A DNA stretch of 14,351 nucleotides from Bdellovibrio sp. Its GTDB lineage: Bacteria > Bdellovibrionota > Bdellovibrionia > Bdellovibrionales > Bdellovibrionaceae. Each line of letters starts with the position of its first letter. Position 1 is the stretch's first letter. The DNA lies in NCBI GenBank assembly GCA_019104905.1, contig JAHRXB010000159.1, positions 1-14,351 on the forward strand. The letters run 5' to 3'. The notes beneath the pieces were generated by a model that did not search any database, was not told the origin of the DNA, and was given only the letters and a program-made list of their open reading frames with translations. This document shows positions 7,056 to 14,351 of this stretch, piece after piece. The position numbers and the translations under genes are program-made.

Positions 7056-8301
7056 AATGGTTGTCATGGGCAATGGCCCTTTAAAAGGTACTGTCGCTAC
7101 GAGTGGCGCAAAAAACGCGGCTCTTCCGATTCTCTTTTCAACACTTCTTGCTGAAGGAACGCATGTTTTTAAAAACGTTCCGAAGCTTAAAGATATCGAA
7201 TCCACCGCAGAGCTTTTGCACAGCTTGGGATGTGAAACGAAGTGGGTTGGCGATGAGTTTCATGTGACAGTCAGTCCGCTGCAATCCTATGAAGCCTCTT
7301 ATGATCTTGTTCGAAAAATGCGTGCAAGCTTTCTTTGTATGGGGCCGATGTTGGCGAAATACGGTGAGGCCGTCGTTTCCCAGCCCGGCGGTTGCGCAAT
7401 CGGAAGCCGTCCGATTGATCTTCATCTGGAAGGGTTTAAAGCCCTGGGTGCTGAGATTACCCAAAGAGAAGGATATGTTCATGCGGCTGCAAAAAAACTT
7501 AAAGGCGCGACATTCCTTTTTGAAACCGTCACGGTGGGTGGTACTGAGAACGTCATGATGGCGGCAGCTCTTGCCGATGGCGTGACCATTCTTGAAAACG
7601 CCGCTAAGGAACCTGAGATCGTGGATCTTGCAGAGTATCTTAACAAGATGGGAGCAAAGATCACGGGTCATGGAACCAGCGTGATTCGCATTGAAGGGGT
7701 TTCTAAATTGAAGCCCGCTGCGCACTCGATCATGCCAGATCGTATCGAGGCGGGAACATTGTTAATTGCCGGAGCCATCACGAAGGGTCAGGTCACGGTC
7801 ACGAAGTGTGTTCCTGCTCATTTAGAAGCTTTGATTTTGAAAATGCGCGAGGCGGGTTTTAAAATTGAAACCACGGCCGACACAATGACCGTTTTTCCTT
7901 GTGATAAGTGGGAAGCGGTGGATATCACGACGGCTCCCCACCCCTTGTTCCCAACGGATCTTCAGGCGCAGTTTATGGCTTTGATGACAGTGGCGCACGG
8001 AACCAGCGTGATTACGGAAACGGTTTTTGAAAATCGTTTCATGCACGTGACAGAGCTGACTCGCCTGGGTGCGGATATCACTCCCAAAACGCGAGTGGCC
8101 GTTGTGCGTGGGCTGCCGGGTCAGTTGACTGGGGCGCCGGTGATGGCGACAGATCTTCGTGCCAGTGCGTCCTTGGTTTTGGCGGGGCTTGTGGCAAGCG
8201 GGGAAACGGTTGTAAATCGTATTTATCACTTGGATCGTGGTTACGAAAAATTGGAAGACAAACTTTCAAGTCTGGGTGCGAAGATTCGTCGAATCGACTA
8301 A
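7048..8301 (+). CDS. murA: UDP-N-acetylglucosamine 1-carboxyvinyltransferase MurA
   Basis: MurA transfers enolpyruvate from phosphoenolpyruvate to UDP-GlcNAc, the first committed step of peptidoglycan synthesis in the cytoplasm. K22-N23 of the substrate-binding site (GAKNAALPIL) and the PEP-attacking C116 (QPGGCAIGSRP) are present; with this cysteine the enzyme is expected to be fosfomycin-sensitive. The C-terminal DLRASASLVLAGL segment is conserved. 417 residues is the normal length. The ATG at 7048 overlaps the end of prmC by 8 nt; an alternative ATG at 7057 would begin MVVMGNG. The pairing of murA with prmC/prfA/rho echoes the Bacillus cluster. A strong terminator follows. Confidence 0.98.
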   Translation: MDKMVVMGNGPLKGTVATSGAKNAALPILFSTLLAEGTHVFKNVPKLKDIESTAELLHSLGCETKWVGDEFHVTVSPLQSYEASYDLVRKMRASFLCMGPMLAKYGEAVVSQPGGCAIGSRPIDLHLEGFKALGAEITQREGYVHAAAKKLKGATFLFETVTVGGTENVMMAAALADGVTILENAAKEPEIVDLAEYLNKMGAKITGHGTSVIRIEGVSKLKPAAHSIMPDRIEAGTLLIAGAITKGQVTVTKCVPAHLEALILKMREAGFKIETTADTMTVFPCDKWEAVDITTAPHPLFPTDLQAQFMALMTVAHGTSVITETVFENRFMHVTELTRLGADITPKTRVAVVRGLPGQLTGAPVMATDLRASASLVLAGLVASGETVVNRIYHLDRGYEKLEDKLSSLGAKIRRID

Positions 8302-8326
8302 GTGGTTTTAAAAAGTAAAATACGTG

Positions 8327-8358
8327 AAGGCTTCCTCAAAGGGAGCCTTTCTTTTTTT
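8327..8358 (+). terminator. Terminator after murA
   Basis: A 9-bp stem (8327-8335 with 8341-8349, one G-T pair) closes a TCAAA loop, followed by TCTTTTTTT. Confidence 0.9.
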
Positions 8359-8365
8359 GCGTAAG

Positions 8366-8410
8366 TTGAAAAAGAAAAAGGCCTACAAGGAGGGGATCCG
8401 TAGGCCTTTT
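8366..8410 (-). terminator. Distal hairpin of a tandem pair, with anti-SD-like loop
   Basis: A perfect 11-bp stem (8376-8386 with 8400-8410) is followed on the minus strand by TTTTTCTTTTTC, so it can terminate leftward transcription. Its 13-nt loop reads GGATCCCCTCCTT on the minus strand, one base different from the GGATCACCTCCTT of the 16S rRNA 3' end. Confidence 0.75.
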
Positions 8411-8460
8411 AAGGGATAAAAAGAAAAGTCTCAGCCCGCGGAGGGGATGGGGCTGAGACT
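8411..8460 (-). terminator. Proximal terminator of the minus-strand secreted-protein gene
   Basis: A perfect 11-bp stem (8427-8437 with 8450-8460) lies 16 nt past the stop codon of the gene ending at 8477 and is followed leftward by TTTCTTTTTAT. Its loop shares the core GGAGGGGAT (plus strand, 8440-8448) with the neighbouring hairpin. Confidence 0.8.
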
Positions 8461-8476
8461 CAATGATCAAAGGTTA

Positions 8477-8872
8477 TTATCTAACCTCGCTGATACCGAA
8501 CACAAAGAAGACGACTGCTTTGTTCCCAGAACCGAAACCAGGGAGGGGGTCCACAGTTTCCAGTTCAAAATTGGGAGCAAGTTGATGTTCAAGCTCGATA
8601 CCACTAATCATAACTTTAGAACCAATAAAAGCTGTCAGATCCATTTGTGACTTCAATACGAAGAAGGATTGCTGATCTTCCATCGCCAAAACGAGAGAAC
8701 CATCAGCCAAAGCCACGATTTCACCAACATGAGTTTTGAAGTTGTAATTTTGAAGCTCAGAAGCTGCGGCTTCTTCATTAAGAGCATTGTTTGGAAGAAC
8801 GCCCGCGCGAGCTACTGCTGAAATCGCGAGAACTGCCAAGATGTAAAATGCGATTAATGCGTTACGAATCAC
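8477..8872 (-). CDS. Small secreted protein, unknown function
   Basis: A 131-residue protein with a Sec signal peptide: R3, a hydrophobic core at 5-20 and a likely cleavage after ARA (21-23). The mature part of about 108 residues has no cysteine and no further membrane segment. Its centre alternates hydrophobic strands with turns (HVGEIVALADGSLVLA, then FIGSKVMISGIEL), a rhythm like small OB-fold periplasmic proteins; that is a guess. The start is GTG at 8872, directly after an in-frame TAA, with GAGGAG 7 nt upstream. Two tandem terminators follow the gene. I do not recognise the family. Confidence 0.75.
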   Translation of the reverse strand: MIRNALIAFYILAVLAISAVARAGVLPNNALNEEAAASELQNYNFKTHVGEIVALADGSLVLAMEDQQSFFVLKSQMDLTAFIGSKVMISGIELEHQLAPNFELETVDPLPGFGSGNKAVVFFVFGISEVR

Positions 8873-8907
8873 TTACCCACTCCTCAAAATAACAACGAAC
8901 GGTTTCT

Positions 8908-8916
8908 ATTAAAGCA
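8908..8916 (-). promoter_or_regulatory. Possible extended -10 promoter for the secreted-protein gene
   Basis: On the minus strand TGC precedes TTTAAT (5 of 6 to TATAAT), giving a start near 8900 and a leader of about 28 nt containing the GAGGAG ribosome site. No clear -35 is seen. Confidence 0.35.
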
Positions 8917-8960
8917 AGTCGTGTGCCAACTTGAGACAGTCCTGGAGTGGTCTTAAATTT

Positions 8961-8999
8961 GATTTGAGGGTCGAAGCCTGCGCTCCGCACACTCAAATC
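8961..8999. repeat. Perfect 8-bp inverted repeat in the divergent intergenic region
   Basis: GATTTGAG (8961-8968) and CTCAAATC (8992-8999) are exact reverse complements around 23 nt that contain a second small stem (TGCG 8979-8982 with CGCA 8986-8989). No T run follows, so it is not a terminator. It lies between divergent genes and could be an operator or an RNA structure. A GGTTC/GAACC inverted repeat follows at 9031-9047. Confidence 0.5.
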
Positions 9000-9128
9000 G
9001 GAACCAAGGGTAATTCCATATTGGGACGGAGGTTCTATTCTGGAACCACAATAGGCCCCTTTCCTTGACTAAAGCACAGACCTGATAGCGGGGGGCAGAG
9101 GAGCATAGTCCTCAGCAGAAAAGCTCAG

Positions 9129-9134
9129 TATAAT
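9129..9134 (+). promoter_or_regulatory. Consensus -10 hexamer abutting the TPR gene start
   Basis: TATAAT is perfect, but no -35 or TGn extension is seen. Transcription would start near 9141, only about 3 nt before the ATG at 9144, which would give a leaderless or nearly leaderless message. Confidence 0.4.
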
Positions 9135-9143
9135 CAGGTGTCT

Positions 9144-12029
9144 ATGTCGCGTATTCAAGTTACTTGGGTTGTAAAAACACGGAATGGTCAGGTTAAGGGC
9201 CCGTATTCCACTGAAGCCATTCTTCGTATGATTGGTGAGGGCGCCTTTTCGGGTCAAGAGATGATCTCGCGACTTCCCGATGGTCAGTGGACGTTGATTT
9301 CCAAAGAGCCCGCATTTTACGACAAACTTCTTGAAGCGCTTGAGGGGGTTGTTGATGTCGATCCCAAAAAAGCGCAGAAGATGGAAGCTGAGACGGTCAT
9401 CACACGAGCGCCGAAGCCGCCCAAACCTCAAGATCAAACACCCTCGTCAGAAAGCTTTGCCAACATTAAAATTGAGAAACCTCCTCAACAGGTGGATATC
9501 TACGATGCTCCGGCTTATGTGCCTCCGGCCAGCACTCCGATAGAGAACGTGTCGGCCAATAAAAAATCCGACTCGGTCATTGAGCTTTCCAATTTGAAGA
9601 ACATGGAAAAGGGAGAGCTTATCCAGACTCTCCGAGTTCCAGTTTTGATTCTTGTTTTGATGATTGTCTTTGGCGCGTGGTTTTTGTGGGATAGTGGACC
9701 GAGCGATGGATCAAAAATTCATCTGCTGGCGCCGGGAAGATCGACGTCGACATTGTCCGAAGCTCAAGTTAAAGAAAAATTGAATGAAGCTCTTTTTGCA
9801 ATGGAGCAAGACACTTTTGAGTCCTATCTTTCGGCACAGAACAAGCTGGTAGCTATTGTGGAAGGGGCTCCGATGAATATCGAAGTCCGGGCTCTTCTGT
9901 GTGTGGTGTATCGGGAGTTATGGCCTTTTGCGGTCCAAGATGCGCAAGACATCAAAACAATTTCCTTTGCAACACAGTCAACGCGAGCCCTGAATGTGGT
10001 GAGTCCTTTTGGGCAGGTGTGTGAAGCGGTGAAGTTGATGACCTCGGGTCGTTACAAGGAAGCCAAGGGTGTCGTTGAGGCGACCTTGGAAAGCAATGAG
10101 CCCTTTTCATTGTTGCCCGTGGTTTATAATTTCAAAGGCGAGCTTTTGGAGGGCGAAAAAGATCTCAACAACGCCGCCCCCTACTATGAAAAGGCCGCGC
10201 AACTTTGGGAAAAATGGTTGAGCCCTCAGGTCGCTTTGGGAAAGGTCTTGTTAGAGCAAGGTGATTACACCTCTGCGGCAAGTCTTTTAAAGAATGTGTT
10301 GGCGAAAAATCCAAAACATCGTGAGGCAAAAATTCTTTTAGGAATTATTGAATATCGAGGTTTTAAAAAATCAGATACGGCCTACAGCTATTTAAGCACA
10401 GCCCTTGAGGCGAAGGGCCGTATTTCGCAACTGACTGAAGCTGATGGATACGCCATTTTAGCGGAAATTTTTGTGTTGCGTGGAGAGAAGAAGAAAGCTC
10501 TGGATATGGCTCAGCGGGGTTTTGCTCTGAACCCCAACAACAGCGACGTTCGTCAGTTGGTGATTCGTTTGGGGGGCTCGGATAAAATCAAGGGAGACAA
10601 GGGCAAAAACAACGAGCTTTTATATCTTGGAGATCAGTATGTGCGCCAGGGGGATTTCCTAGCCGCGCAAGCCGAATTTAAAGCGGCCTTTGAGGTCGAT
10701 CCTAAGAATGGAACTGCGGCGATGAAGGCGGCCAAGTGTCTTTGGCAGCTCAATCAAAGTTTTGAGGCCATTGAATGGCTAAATAAAGCCATGAAGGCCG
10801 AACCCAAACTGGTGTCCGCCTATGTTCTTCAGGCCGACTATATGTCGCAAAGATTTGATTTTACGGGCTCGCTCCAGGTTCTGACCAACGCCCTCAGAAT
10901 TGCTCCGAACAACTATGAAGTTTTGCGCGGTTTGGCCATGTTGGAGTTTCGAAAGAACAATATGATCGGCGCGATCAATTATGCAACCCGTGCAGTGAAA
11001 GCTTATGATGGAGATATCGAGACTTATATTCTTCTGTCGAAGGCCAATGGACTGCTGGCTCGTTCAGTCATGCCGATCAATAAAAAAGAAATTGAGAAGA
11101 AAGAGAACGCTGCCAAAGATGCCATTCGTTATGCGACCAAAGCCGTCGAGATAGACGCTACGAACCCAGAGGCTCAGATCACTTATGCAAAGATGTTGGC
11201 ACAAACCAACGGAGTGGATTCGGGGATAGCGTATTTAAATGAACTTATTAAACGTTTTTCGTACACCTTGGATTATCGTGTGGCCTTGGCTGAAGTGTAC
11301 AAATCAGAAGACCGTTACTCGCAGTCCAAAGAAATTTATGAAAGAGTTGTTGAAGCCGATCCTCGCAACAAGAAAGGATGGCTGGGTTTGGGAGAGAGCG
11401 AAAAGGCCCTGGGTTTGAATGACAAGGCCTTGAAGGCATTTTTAAGTGCGGCTGTCTTAGACCCCACCGATGGGGAAGCCCTCTTTCAGGCGGGAAAGTT
11501 ATACCTGGAAACCAGTCGTTTTGAAGAGGCGATCCAACAGTTCAAACGGGTGCAACGCCTGAATCCAAACTACCCAAGAACTTATTACTACATCGGTAAA
11601 GCCGCCTTTTCTTCGGGCGATTTTGCAACGGCTTTAGAGGCTTCAAAGGCTGAGAAAAAACTAAACCCCAATGTGGCGGATTCATACATTTTGGCGGCAG
11701 AGGTCTATACTGCTCGACGCCAGTATGCGGAGTGCGCTGCGGAGTACTCTCAAGCAATGAAACTTCGCCCCCAGGGGGCTGATATCTACGTAAAGTCAGC
11801 AACGTGCTATCGTCAGTCGGGATCTTTGGATGTGGCTGAAGATATGCTGGCATTAGCGGCCGCGCGCGAAAGTGGATTTGCGGAAATTTATCGTGAACAA
11901 GGCGCGATCTATGAGCTGAAGGGCGACACCCGCTCTGCGGCGCAGGCGTATAATAAATATTTAGGCCTCTCGCCAAATGCACCAGATCGTGTTGAAATAG
12001 AGAGCAAAATCTCAAGACTCGGCAACTAA
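9144..12029 (+). CDS. GYF-domain and TPR-repeat membrane protein
   Basis: A 961-residue protein. The N-terminal 65 residues match the GYF_2/DUF4339 pattern (a tryptophan strand, GQVKGPYS, then a helix and DGQWTLI). A Pro/Lys-rich linker follows, then one membrane helix at about 163-182 (VPVLILVLMIVFGAWFLW). From about residue 330 to the end there are roughly 14 tetratricopeptide-like units with the usual W/LG/Y/A/P spacing, for example KKGWLGLGESEKALGLNDKA. Basic residues before the helix suggest an N-terminal cytoplasmic GYF domain and TPRs in the periplasm. TPRs mediate protein-protein contacts, so this is probably an envelope scaffold; no enzyme motif is visible. I chose the ATG at 9144 (AGGTG 3 nt upstream); a GTG at 9138 would add two residues. 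It leads a likely operon with the small membrane protein and serS. Confidence 0.85.
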   Translation: MSRIQVTWVVKTRNGQVKGPYSTEAILRMIGEGAFSGQEMISRLPDGQWTLISKEPAFYDKLLEALEGVVDVDPKKAQKMEAETVITRAPKPPKPQDQTPSSESFANIKIEKPPQQVDIYDAPAYVPPASTPIENVSANKKSDSVIELSNLKNMEKGELIQTLRVPVLILVLMIVFGAWFLWDSGPSDGSKIHLLAPGRSTSTLSEAQVKEKLNEALFAMEQDTFESYLSAQNKLVAIVEGAPMNIEVRALLCVVYRELWPFAVQDAQDIKTISFATQSTRALNVVSPFGQVCEAVKLMTSGRYKEAKGVVEATLESNEPFSLLPVVYNFKGELLEGEKDLNNAAPYYEKAAQLWEKWLSPQVALGKVLLEQGDYTSAASLLKNVLAKNPKHREAKILLGIIEYRGFKKSDTAYSYLSTALEAKGRISQLTEADGYAILAEIFVLRGEKKKALDMAQRGFALNPNNSDVRQLVIRLGGSDKIKGDKGKNNELLYLGDQYVRQGDFLAAQAEFKAAFEVDPKNGTAAMKAAKCLWQLNQSFEAIEWLNKAMKAEPKLVSAYVLQADYMSQRFDFTGSLQVLTNALRIAPNNYEVLRGLAMLEFRKNNMIGAINYATRAVKAYDGDIETYILLSKANGLLARSVMPINKKEIEKKENAAKDAIRYATKAVEIDATNPEAQITYAKMLAQTNGVDSGIAYLNELIKRFSYTLDYRVALAEVYKSEDRYSQSKEIYERVVEADPRNKKGWLGLGESEKALGLNDKALKAFLSAAVLDPTDGEALFQAGKLYLETSRFEEAIQQFKRVQRLNPNYPRTYYYIGKAAFSSGDFATALEASKAEKKLNPNVADSYILAAEVYTARRQYAECAAEYSQAMKLRPQGADIYVKSATCYRQSGSLDVAEDMLALAAARESGFAEIYREQGAIYELKGDTRSAAQAYNKYLGLSPNAPDRVEIESKISRLGN

Positions 12030-12053
12030 GGACGGACAACGGAGGATTAAGCC

Positions 12054-12362
12054 ATGGGAATCGGCGACAAAATGAGAGGACTTGCAAGCAGCGCACAAGA
12101 GGGCGTGAAATCATCGAGCCTCTCCTTCTTTCATTTCAGTTTGCGTTTTATTACAGGAATTTTGCTGGGCCTGGTACTGGCTTTGATTGGCCAGGAGTTG
12201 ATGGGCTATGGAACATTTGCTCTGCTTTTTGTCATGGTCGTCGTACTCGCCGTCATTATAAAGTTGTTGGCGAGCTGGAGCGTCAGTCAGATTTTAATTT
12301 TTGATTTGATCTGCGTCCTTGTCGCCATGCTGTTGAGAATGTATATATTGGTCGCGCCGTAG
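12054..12362 (+). CDS. Small three-helix inner-membrane protein, unknown function
   Basis: A 102-residue protein with a short amphipathic, Ser/Lys-containing N-terminus (1-22) and three hydrophobic helices at about 27-47, 52-72 and 78-100. There is no signal peptide cleavage site and no catalytic motif. The ATG has GGAGG 8 nt upstream. It begins 24 nt after the TPR gene and ends 15 nt before serS, so co-transcription is likely. I do not recognise the family; a partner role with the TPR protein is possible from context only. Confidence 0.8.
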   Translation: MGIGDKMRGLASSAQEGVKSSSLSFFHFSLRFITGILLGLVLALIGQELMGYGTFALLFVMVVVLAVIIKLLASWSVSQILIFDLICVLVAMLLRMYILVAP

Positions 12363-12377
12363 AAAAGGATTCTTGAG

Positions 12378-13670
12378 ATGATCGACATTAAACTTCTGGA
12401 AAAAAAAGCTGAAAATGGACCTTCTTATTACGATGAGTATAAGCAAGGGCTTATCAATCGCGGAGCCTCCACGGAAATTCTTGAGCAAATTATGGAGCTC
12501 AATAAAAAGCGCAAAGAGATGATCACGCAAGCGGAGTCTGCAAAAGCCAATCAAAACAAACTCAGTGGAGAAATTGGCAAACTCAAGCGTGAAGGCAAAG
12601 ATGCGTCGGCGATTTTAGCTGAGGTGGATACTTTAAAAGGCCAAGTGAAGGATCTTGAGGCCAAGGCCGCAGAGGCCGACCAAGAAGTGACGAAGCTCGC
12701 TTTGGTCATTCCGAACAAACCCCATTCTTCAGTTCCCGTGGGCTCGTCTGAAAAAGACAATAAAGAGATGAAGGTTGTAGGAACGCCTACGAAGTTTTCC
12801 TTCAAACCCAAGGAACATTGGGAATTGGGCGAGTCATTGAATATTATTGATTTTGAAAGAGCGGGAAAAACCACCGGAACGCGCTTTGCGTTTCTAAAGG
12901 GTGCGGCCGCCCAGATGGAGCGCGCTTTAATCCAATTGATGATGGATTTGCACTCTACTAAACATGGTTATACTGAGATGATTCCGCCGTTCATGGTGAA
13001 CAGCAATAGCTTGTTGGGCACGGGGAACTTTCCAAAGTTTAAAGAAGACGTGTTTCATCTGGAGGGGTCTGATCTTTATTTGATTCCCACAGCCGAAGTT
13101 CCTGTGACGAACTACTACAATGGCGAGATCTTGGATGAAAAAGATTTGCCACAAAGTTTTTGTGCGTACTCTCCTTGCTTCCGCTCTGAGGCCGGAAGTG
13201 CAGGAAGGGACACGAAAGGTTTAATCCGTCAGCATCAGTTCGACAAAGTGGAATTGATGACGTTCTGTCATCCAGACAAGTCTCACGAGGTGCATGAGGC
13301 GTTGACGTCCCATGCGGAGCAGGTTTTGATGAATCTAGAACTCCCCTTCCGTCGGATGCTTCTTTGTACGGGAGACATGGGCTTTGGATCGGCAAAGACC
13401 TATGACCTTGAAGTGTGGTTGCCAGGGCAGAACACGTACCGTGAGATCAGCTCGTGTTCAAACTTCGAGGACTTCCAGGCTCGTCGCGCCAACATTCGCT
13501 TCCGTTCTGCCGGAGGAAAACCTCAATTTGTTCATACCCTCAACGGTTCAGCCTTGGCCGTCGGAAGAACATTAGTGGCTATTCTCGAGAACTACCAACG
13601 CGAAGACGGCTCCGTCGCCATCCCCAAAGCTCTCCAAAGCTATATGGGCGGCAAAACCGAAATTCGCTAA
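12378..13670 (+). CDS. serS: Seryl-tRNA synthetase
   Basis: SerRS is a class II synthetase that activates serine with ATP and charges tRNA-Ser (and tRNA-Sec where present). The N-terminal long helical hairpin that grips the tRNA variable arm spans about residues 30-105. Class II motif 2 is the [21 protein letters not shown] region, and motif 3 is the [20 protein letters not shown] region; the serine-pocket segment [18 protein letters not shown] is intact. 430 residues is the normal length. The ATG has AAGGA 8 nt upstream. Its substrate, tRNA-Ser(UGA), is encoded 86 nt downstream on the same strand. No convincing terminator separates them, only a short GCCGGC palindrome and TTCTTTTTT. Confidence 0.98.
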   Translation: MIDIKLLEKKAENGPSYYDEYKQGLINRGASTEILEQIMELNKKRKEMITQAESAKANQNKLSGEIGKLKREGKDASAILAEVDTLKGQVKDLEAKAAEADQEVTKLALVIPNKPHSSVPVGSSEKDNKEMKVVGTPTKFSFKPKEHWELGESLNIIDFERAGKTTGTRFAFLKGAAAQMERALIQLMMDLHSTKHGYTEMIPPFMVNSNSLLGTGNFPKFKEDVFHLEGSDLYLIPTAEVPVTNYYNGEILDEKDLPQSFCAYSPCFRSEAGSAGRDTKGLIRQHQFDKVELMTFCHPDKSHEVHEALTSHAEQVLMNLELPFRRMLLCTGDMGFGSAKTYDLEVWLPGQNTYREISSCSNFEDFQARRANIRFRSAGGKPQFVHTLNGSALAVGRTLVAILENYQREDGSVAIPKALQSYMGGKTEIR

Positions 13671-13693
13671 AGGTGCCGGCTTCTTTTTTGGGT

Positions 13694-14351
13694 CTACGGC
13701 GCGTCAAAGAGAACAACTGCTTGAATACCTTCGTGAAAACCCATAAAACGGTCGACGGAGAGTTGGTAGAGTGGTTGAATACACCAGTCTTGAAAACTGG
13801 CAGCCCTTCGCGGGGCTCGAGGGTTCGAATCCCTCACTCTCCGCCAATTTTGATTTTCTTTCATTTCAGCCAAAGTCCGAAGCGGTTTTACTATTTCATA
13901 TTCAACAGTTACACCATTCAACCATCGGTTCGATAGTAGCTTATCTAGCAGTTCACGGCGTTCTTGTGTCGTCATGTGATTCCATAATGATTCCGCATTA
14001 GTAGCCAGTTCGATAATGGATTCGATGGTTTCTCCAGCAGCTTCGTTTATCTGAAGTTGAGCTTGCTTCATCAAACTCATGTATTCCATCCGCTTGTTTT
14101 TTGAGAGATTGCGCTGATGGCAATAGGTATCTTGATCGATGATACCCGAAGCGAAATGGTTGTAAGTAAGATCCTCACGCGCCTGCAAGTCAACTAGCGC
14201 AGCCTCATAGCGATCAAGGTCATCTTTAACGGCTCGGCGAGTTTTATGAAGTGTTTCGTTTACAGCCTTCATCAACTCATCACGAAAATCTTGTTGAATT
14301 GAAATCTCACTGACGGCTTTTCCAAACTGACTCATGATTGATTCCTCGGTT
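13694..14351 (-). CDS. Serine recombinase, C-terminal part (gene continues beyond the window)
   Basis: The frame is open to the right edge on the minus strand, so this is the 3' end of a longer gene; an ATG at 14335 with GAGGAA upstream exists but is probably internal. The visible part is a helical, charged coiled-coil region, with a segment (DGLID-like: ASGIIDQDTYCHQR) and an end (TTQERRELLDKLLSNRWLNGVTVEYEI...PLRTLAEM) typical of the C-terminus of resolvase/invertase-type large serine recombinases. The catalytic N-terminal domain is not in the window. Counted from the ATG, residues 164-193 are encoded antisense through the tRNA-Ser (the familiar RDSNPRAP read-through) and the last 20 lie beyond it, so the original gene end has probably been replaced. 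The family call rests on pattern memory. Confidence 0.7.
   Translation of the reverse strand, partial: TEESIMSQFGKAVSEISIQQDFRDELMKAVNETLHKTRRAVKDDLDRYEAALVDLQAREDLTYNHFASGIIDQDTYCHQRNLSKNKRMEYMSLMKQAQLQINEAAGETIESIIELATNAESLWNHMTTQERRELLDKLLSNRWLNGVTVEYEIVKPLRTLAEMKENQNWRRVRDSNPRAPRRAASFQDWCIQPLYQLSVDRFMGFHEGIQAVVLFDAP
13721..13749 (+). promoter_or_regulatory. Weak promoter candidate for tRNA-Ser
   Basis: TTGAAT (13721-13726) and TAAAAC (13744-13749) are 17 nt apart, ending 7 nt before the mature tRNA. The matches are partial; transcription through from serS is an alternative. Confidence 0.2.
13757..13846 (+). tRNA. serT: tRNA-Ser (anticodon UGA)
   Basis: A complete class II cloverleaf. 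Acceptor stem GGAGAGT (13757-13763) pairs with ACTCTCC (13836-13842); the discriminator G is at 13843 and an encoded CCA at 13844-13846. Anticodon stem CCAGT/ACTGG (13784-13788 with 13796-13800) presents TGA at 13791-13793, reading UCA. A long variable arm, AGCCC/GGGCT (13802-13806 with 13813-13817), is the serine identity element. The T arm is GAGGG-TTCGAAT-CCCTC (13819-13835). The symbol follows the E. coli name for tRNA-Ser(UGA). Confidence 0.97.
13847..14351. mobile_element. Possible edge of an element integrated at tRNA-Ser
   Basis: A recombinase gene end lies directly against the 3' end of a tRNA gene in the opposite orientation, the usual layout for a tRNA-integrated element. The other end and the duplicated attachment core are outside the window, so the element itself is inferred. 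Confidence 0.35.

Noticed and set aside
13454..13936. Plus-strand ORF through the end of serS and the tRNA
   Set aside because: Reads through a complete tRNA and an alternative frame of serS; shadow.

Overview
The window looks like chromosomal DNA from a Gram-negative predator of the Bdellovibrio type (Bdellovibrionota). The evidence is indirect: moderate GC, bacterial house-keeping genes with strong Shine-Dalgarno (SD) sites, several small signal-peptide orphans, a GYF/TPR envelope protein, a stand-alone PilZ protein and a serine-recombinase tail of a kind I associate with this group. No rRNA or other species marker is present, so the assignment is an inference.

Layout. 2-1231 (+): 3' part of an envelope protein with two LysM-like domains, a Pro-rich stretch and a C-terminal membrane anchor. 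1302-1670 (-): PilZ c-di-GMP receptor, convergent with the first gene across a shared hairpin terminator. 1671-2243: long non-coding stretch with a compact hairpin-plus-terminator RNA candidate. 2244-8301 (+): information-processing and cell-wall block rho, rpmE2, prfA, prmC, murA, interrupted at 4035-4385 by a small secreted protein on the minus strand. The same gene set (murA paralogue, rho, rpmE, prfA, prmC) clusters in Bacillus, so the association is old. 8302-8476: three hairpins between murA and the convergent secreted-protein gene 8477-8872 (-). 9144-13670 (+): a 961-residue GYF/TPR membrane protein, a three-helix membrane protein and serS, probably one operon. 13757-13846 (+): tRNA-Ser(UGA). 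13694-14351 (-): C-terminal part of a serine recombinase whose frame runs antisense through the whole tRNA, suggesting the edge of an integrated element extending to the right.

How the genes fit together. Rho ends transcription; RF1 (prfA) ends translation at UAA/UAG; PrmC methylates the GGQ glutamine of release factors; L31 is a 50S protein; SerRS charges the tRNA-Ser next to it; MurA starts peptidoglycan synthesis. The LysM, TPR and small secreted proteins are envelope factors of unknown role.

Most unusual observations: (1) two adjacent hairpins at 8376-8460 have unrelated stems but the same 9-nt loop core; on the minus strand one loop matches the 16S rRNA anti-SD tail at 12 of 13 bases; (2) the recombinase/tRNA-Ser antisense fusion; (3) the possible free-standing small RNA upstream of rho.
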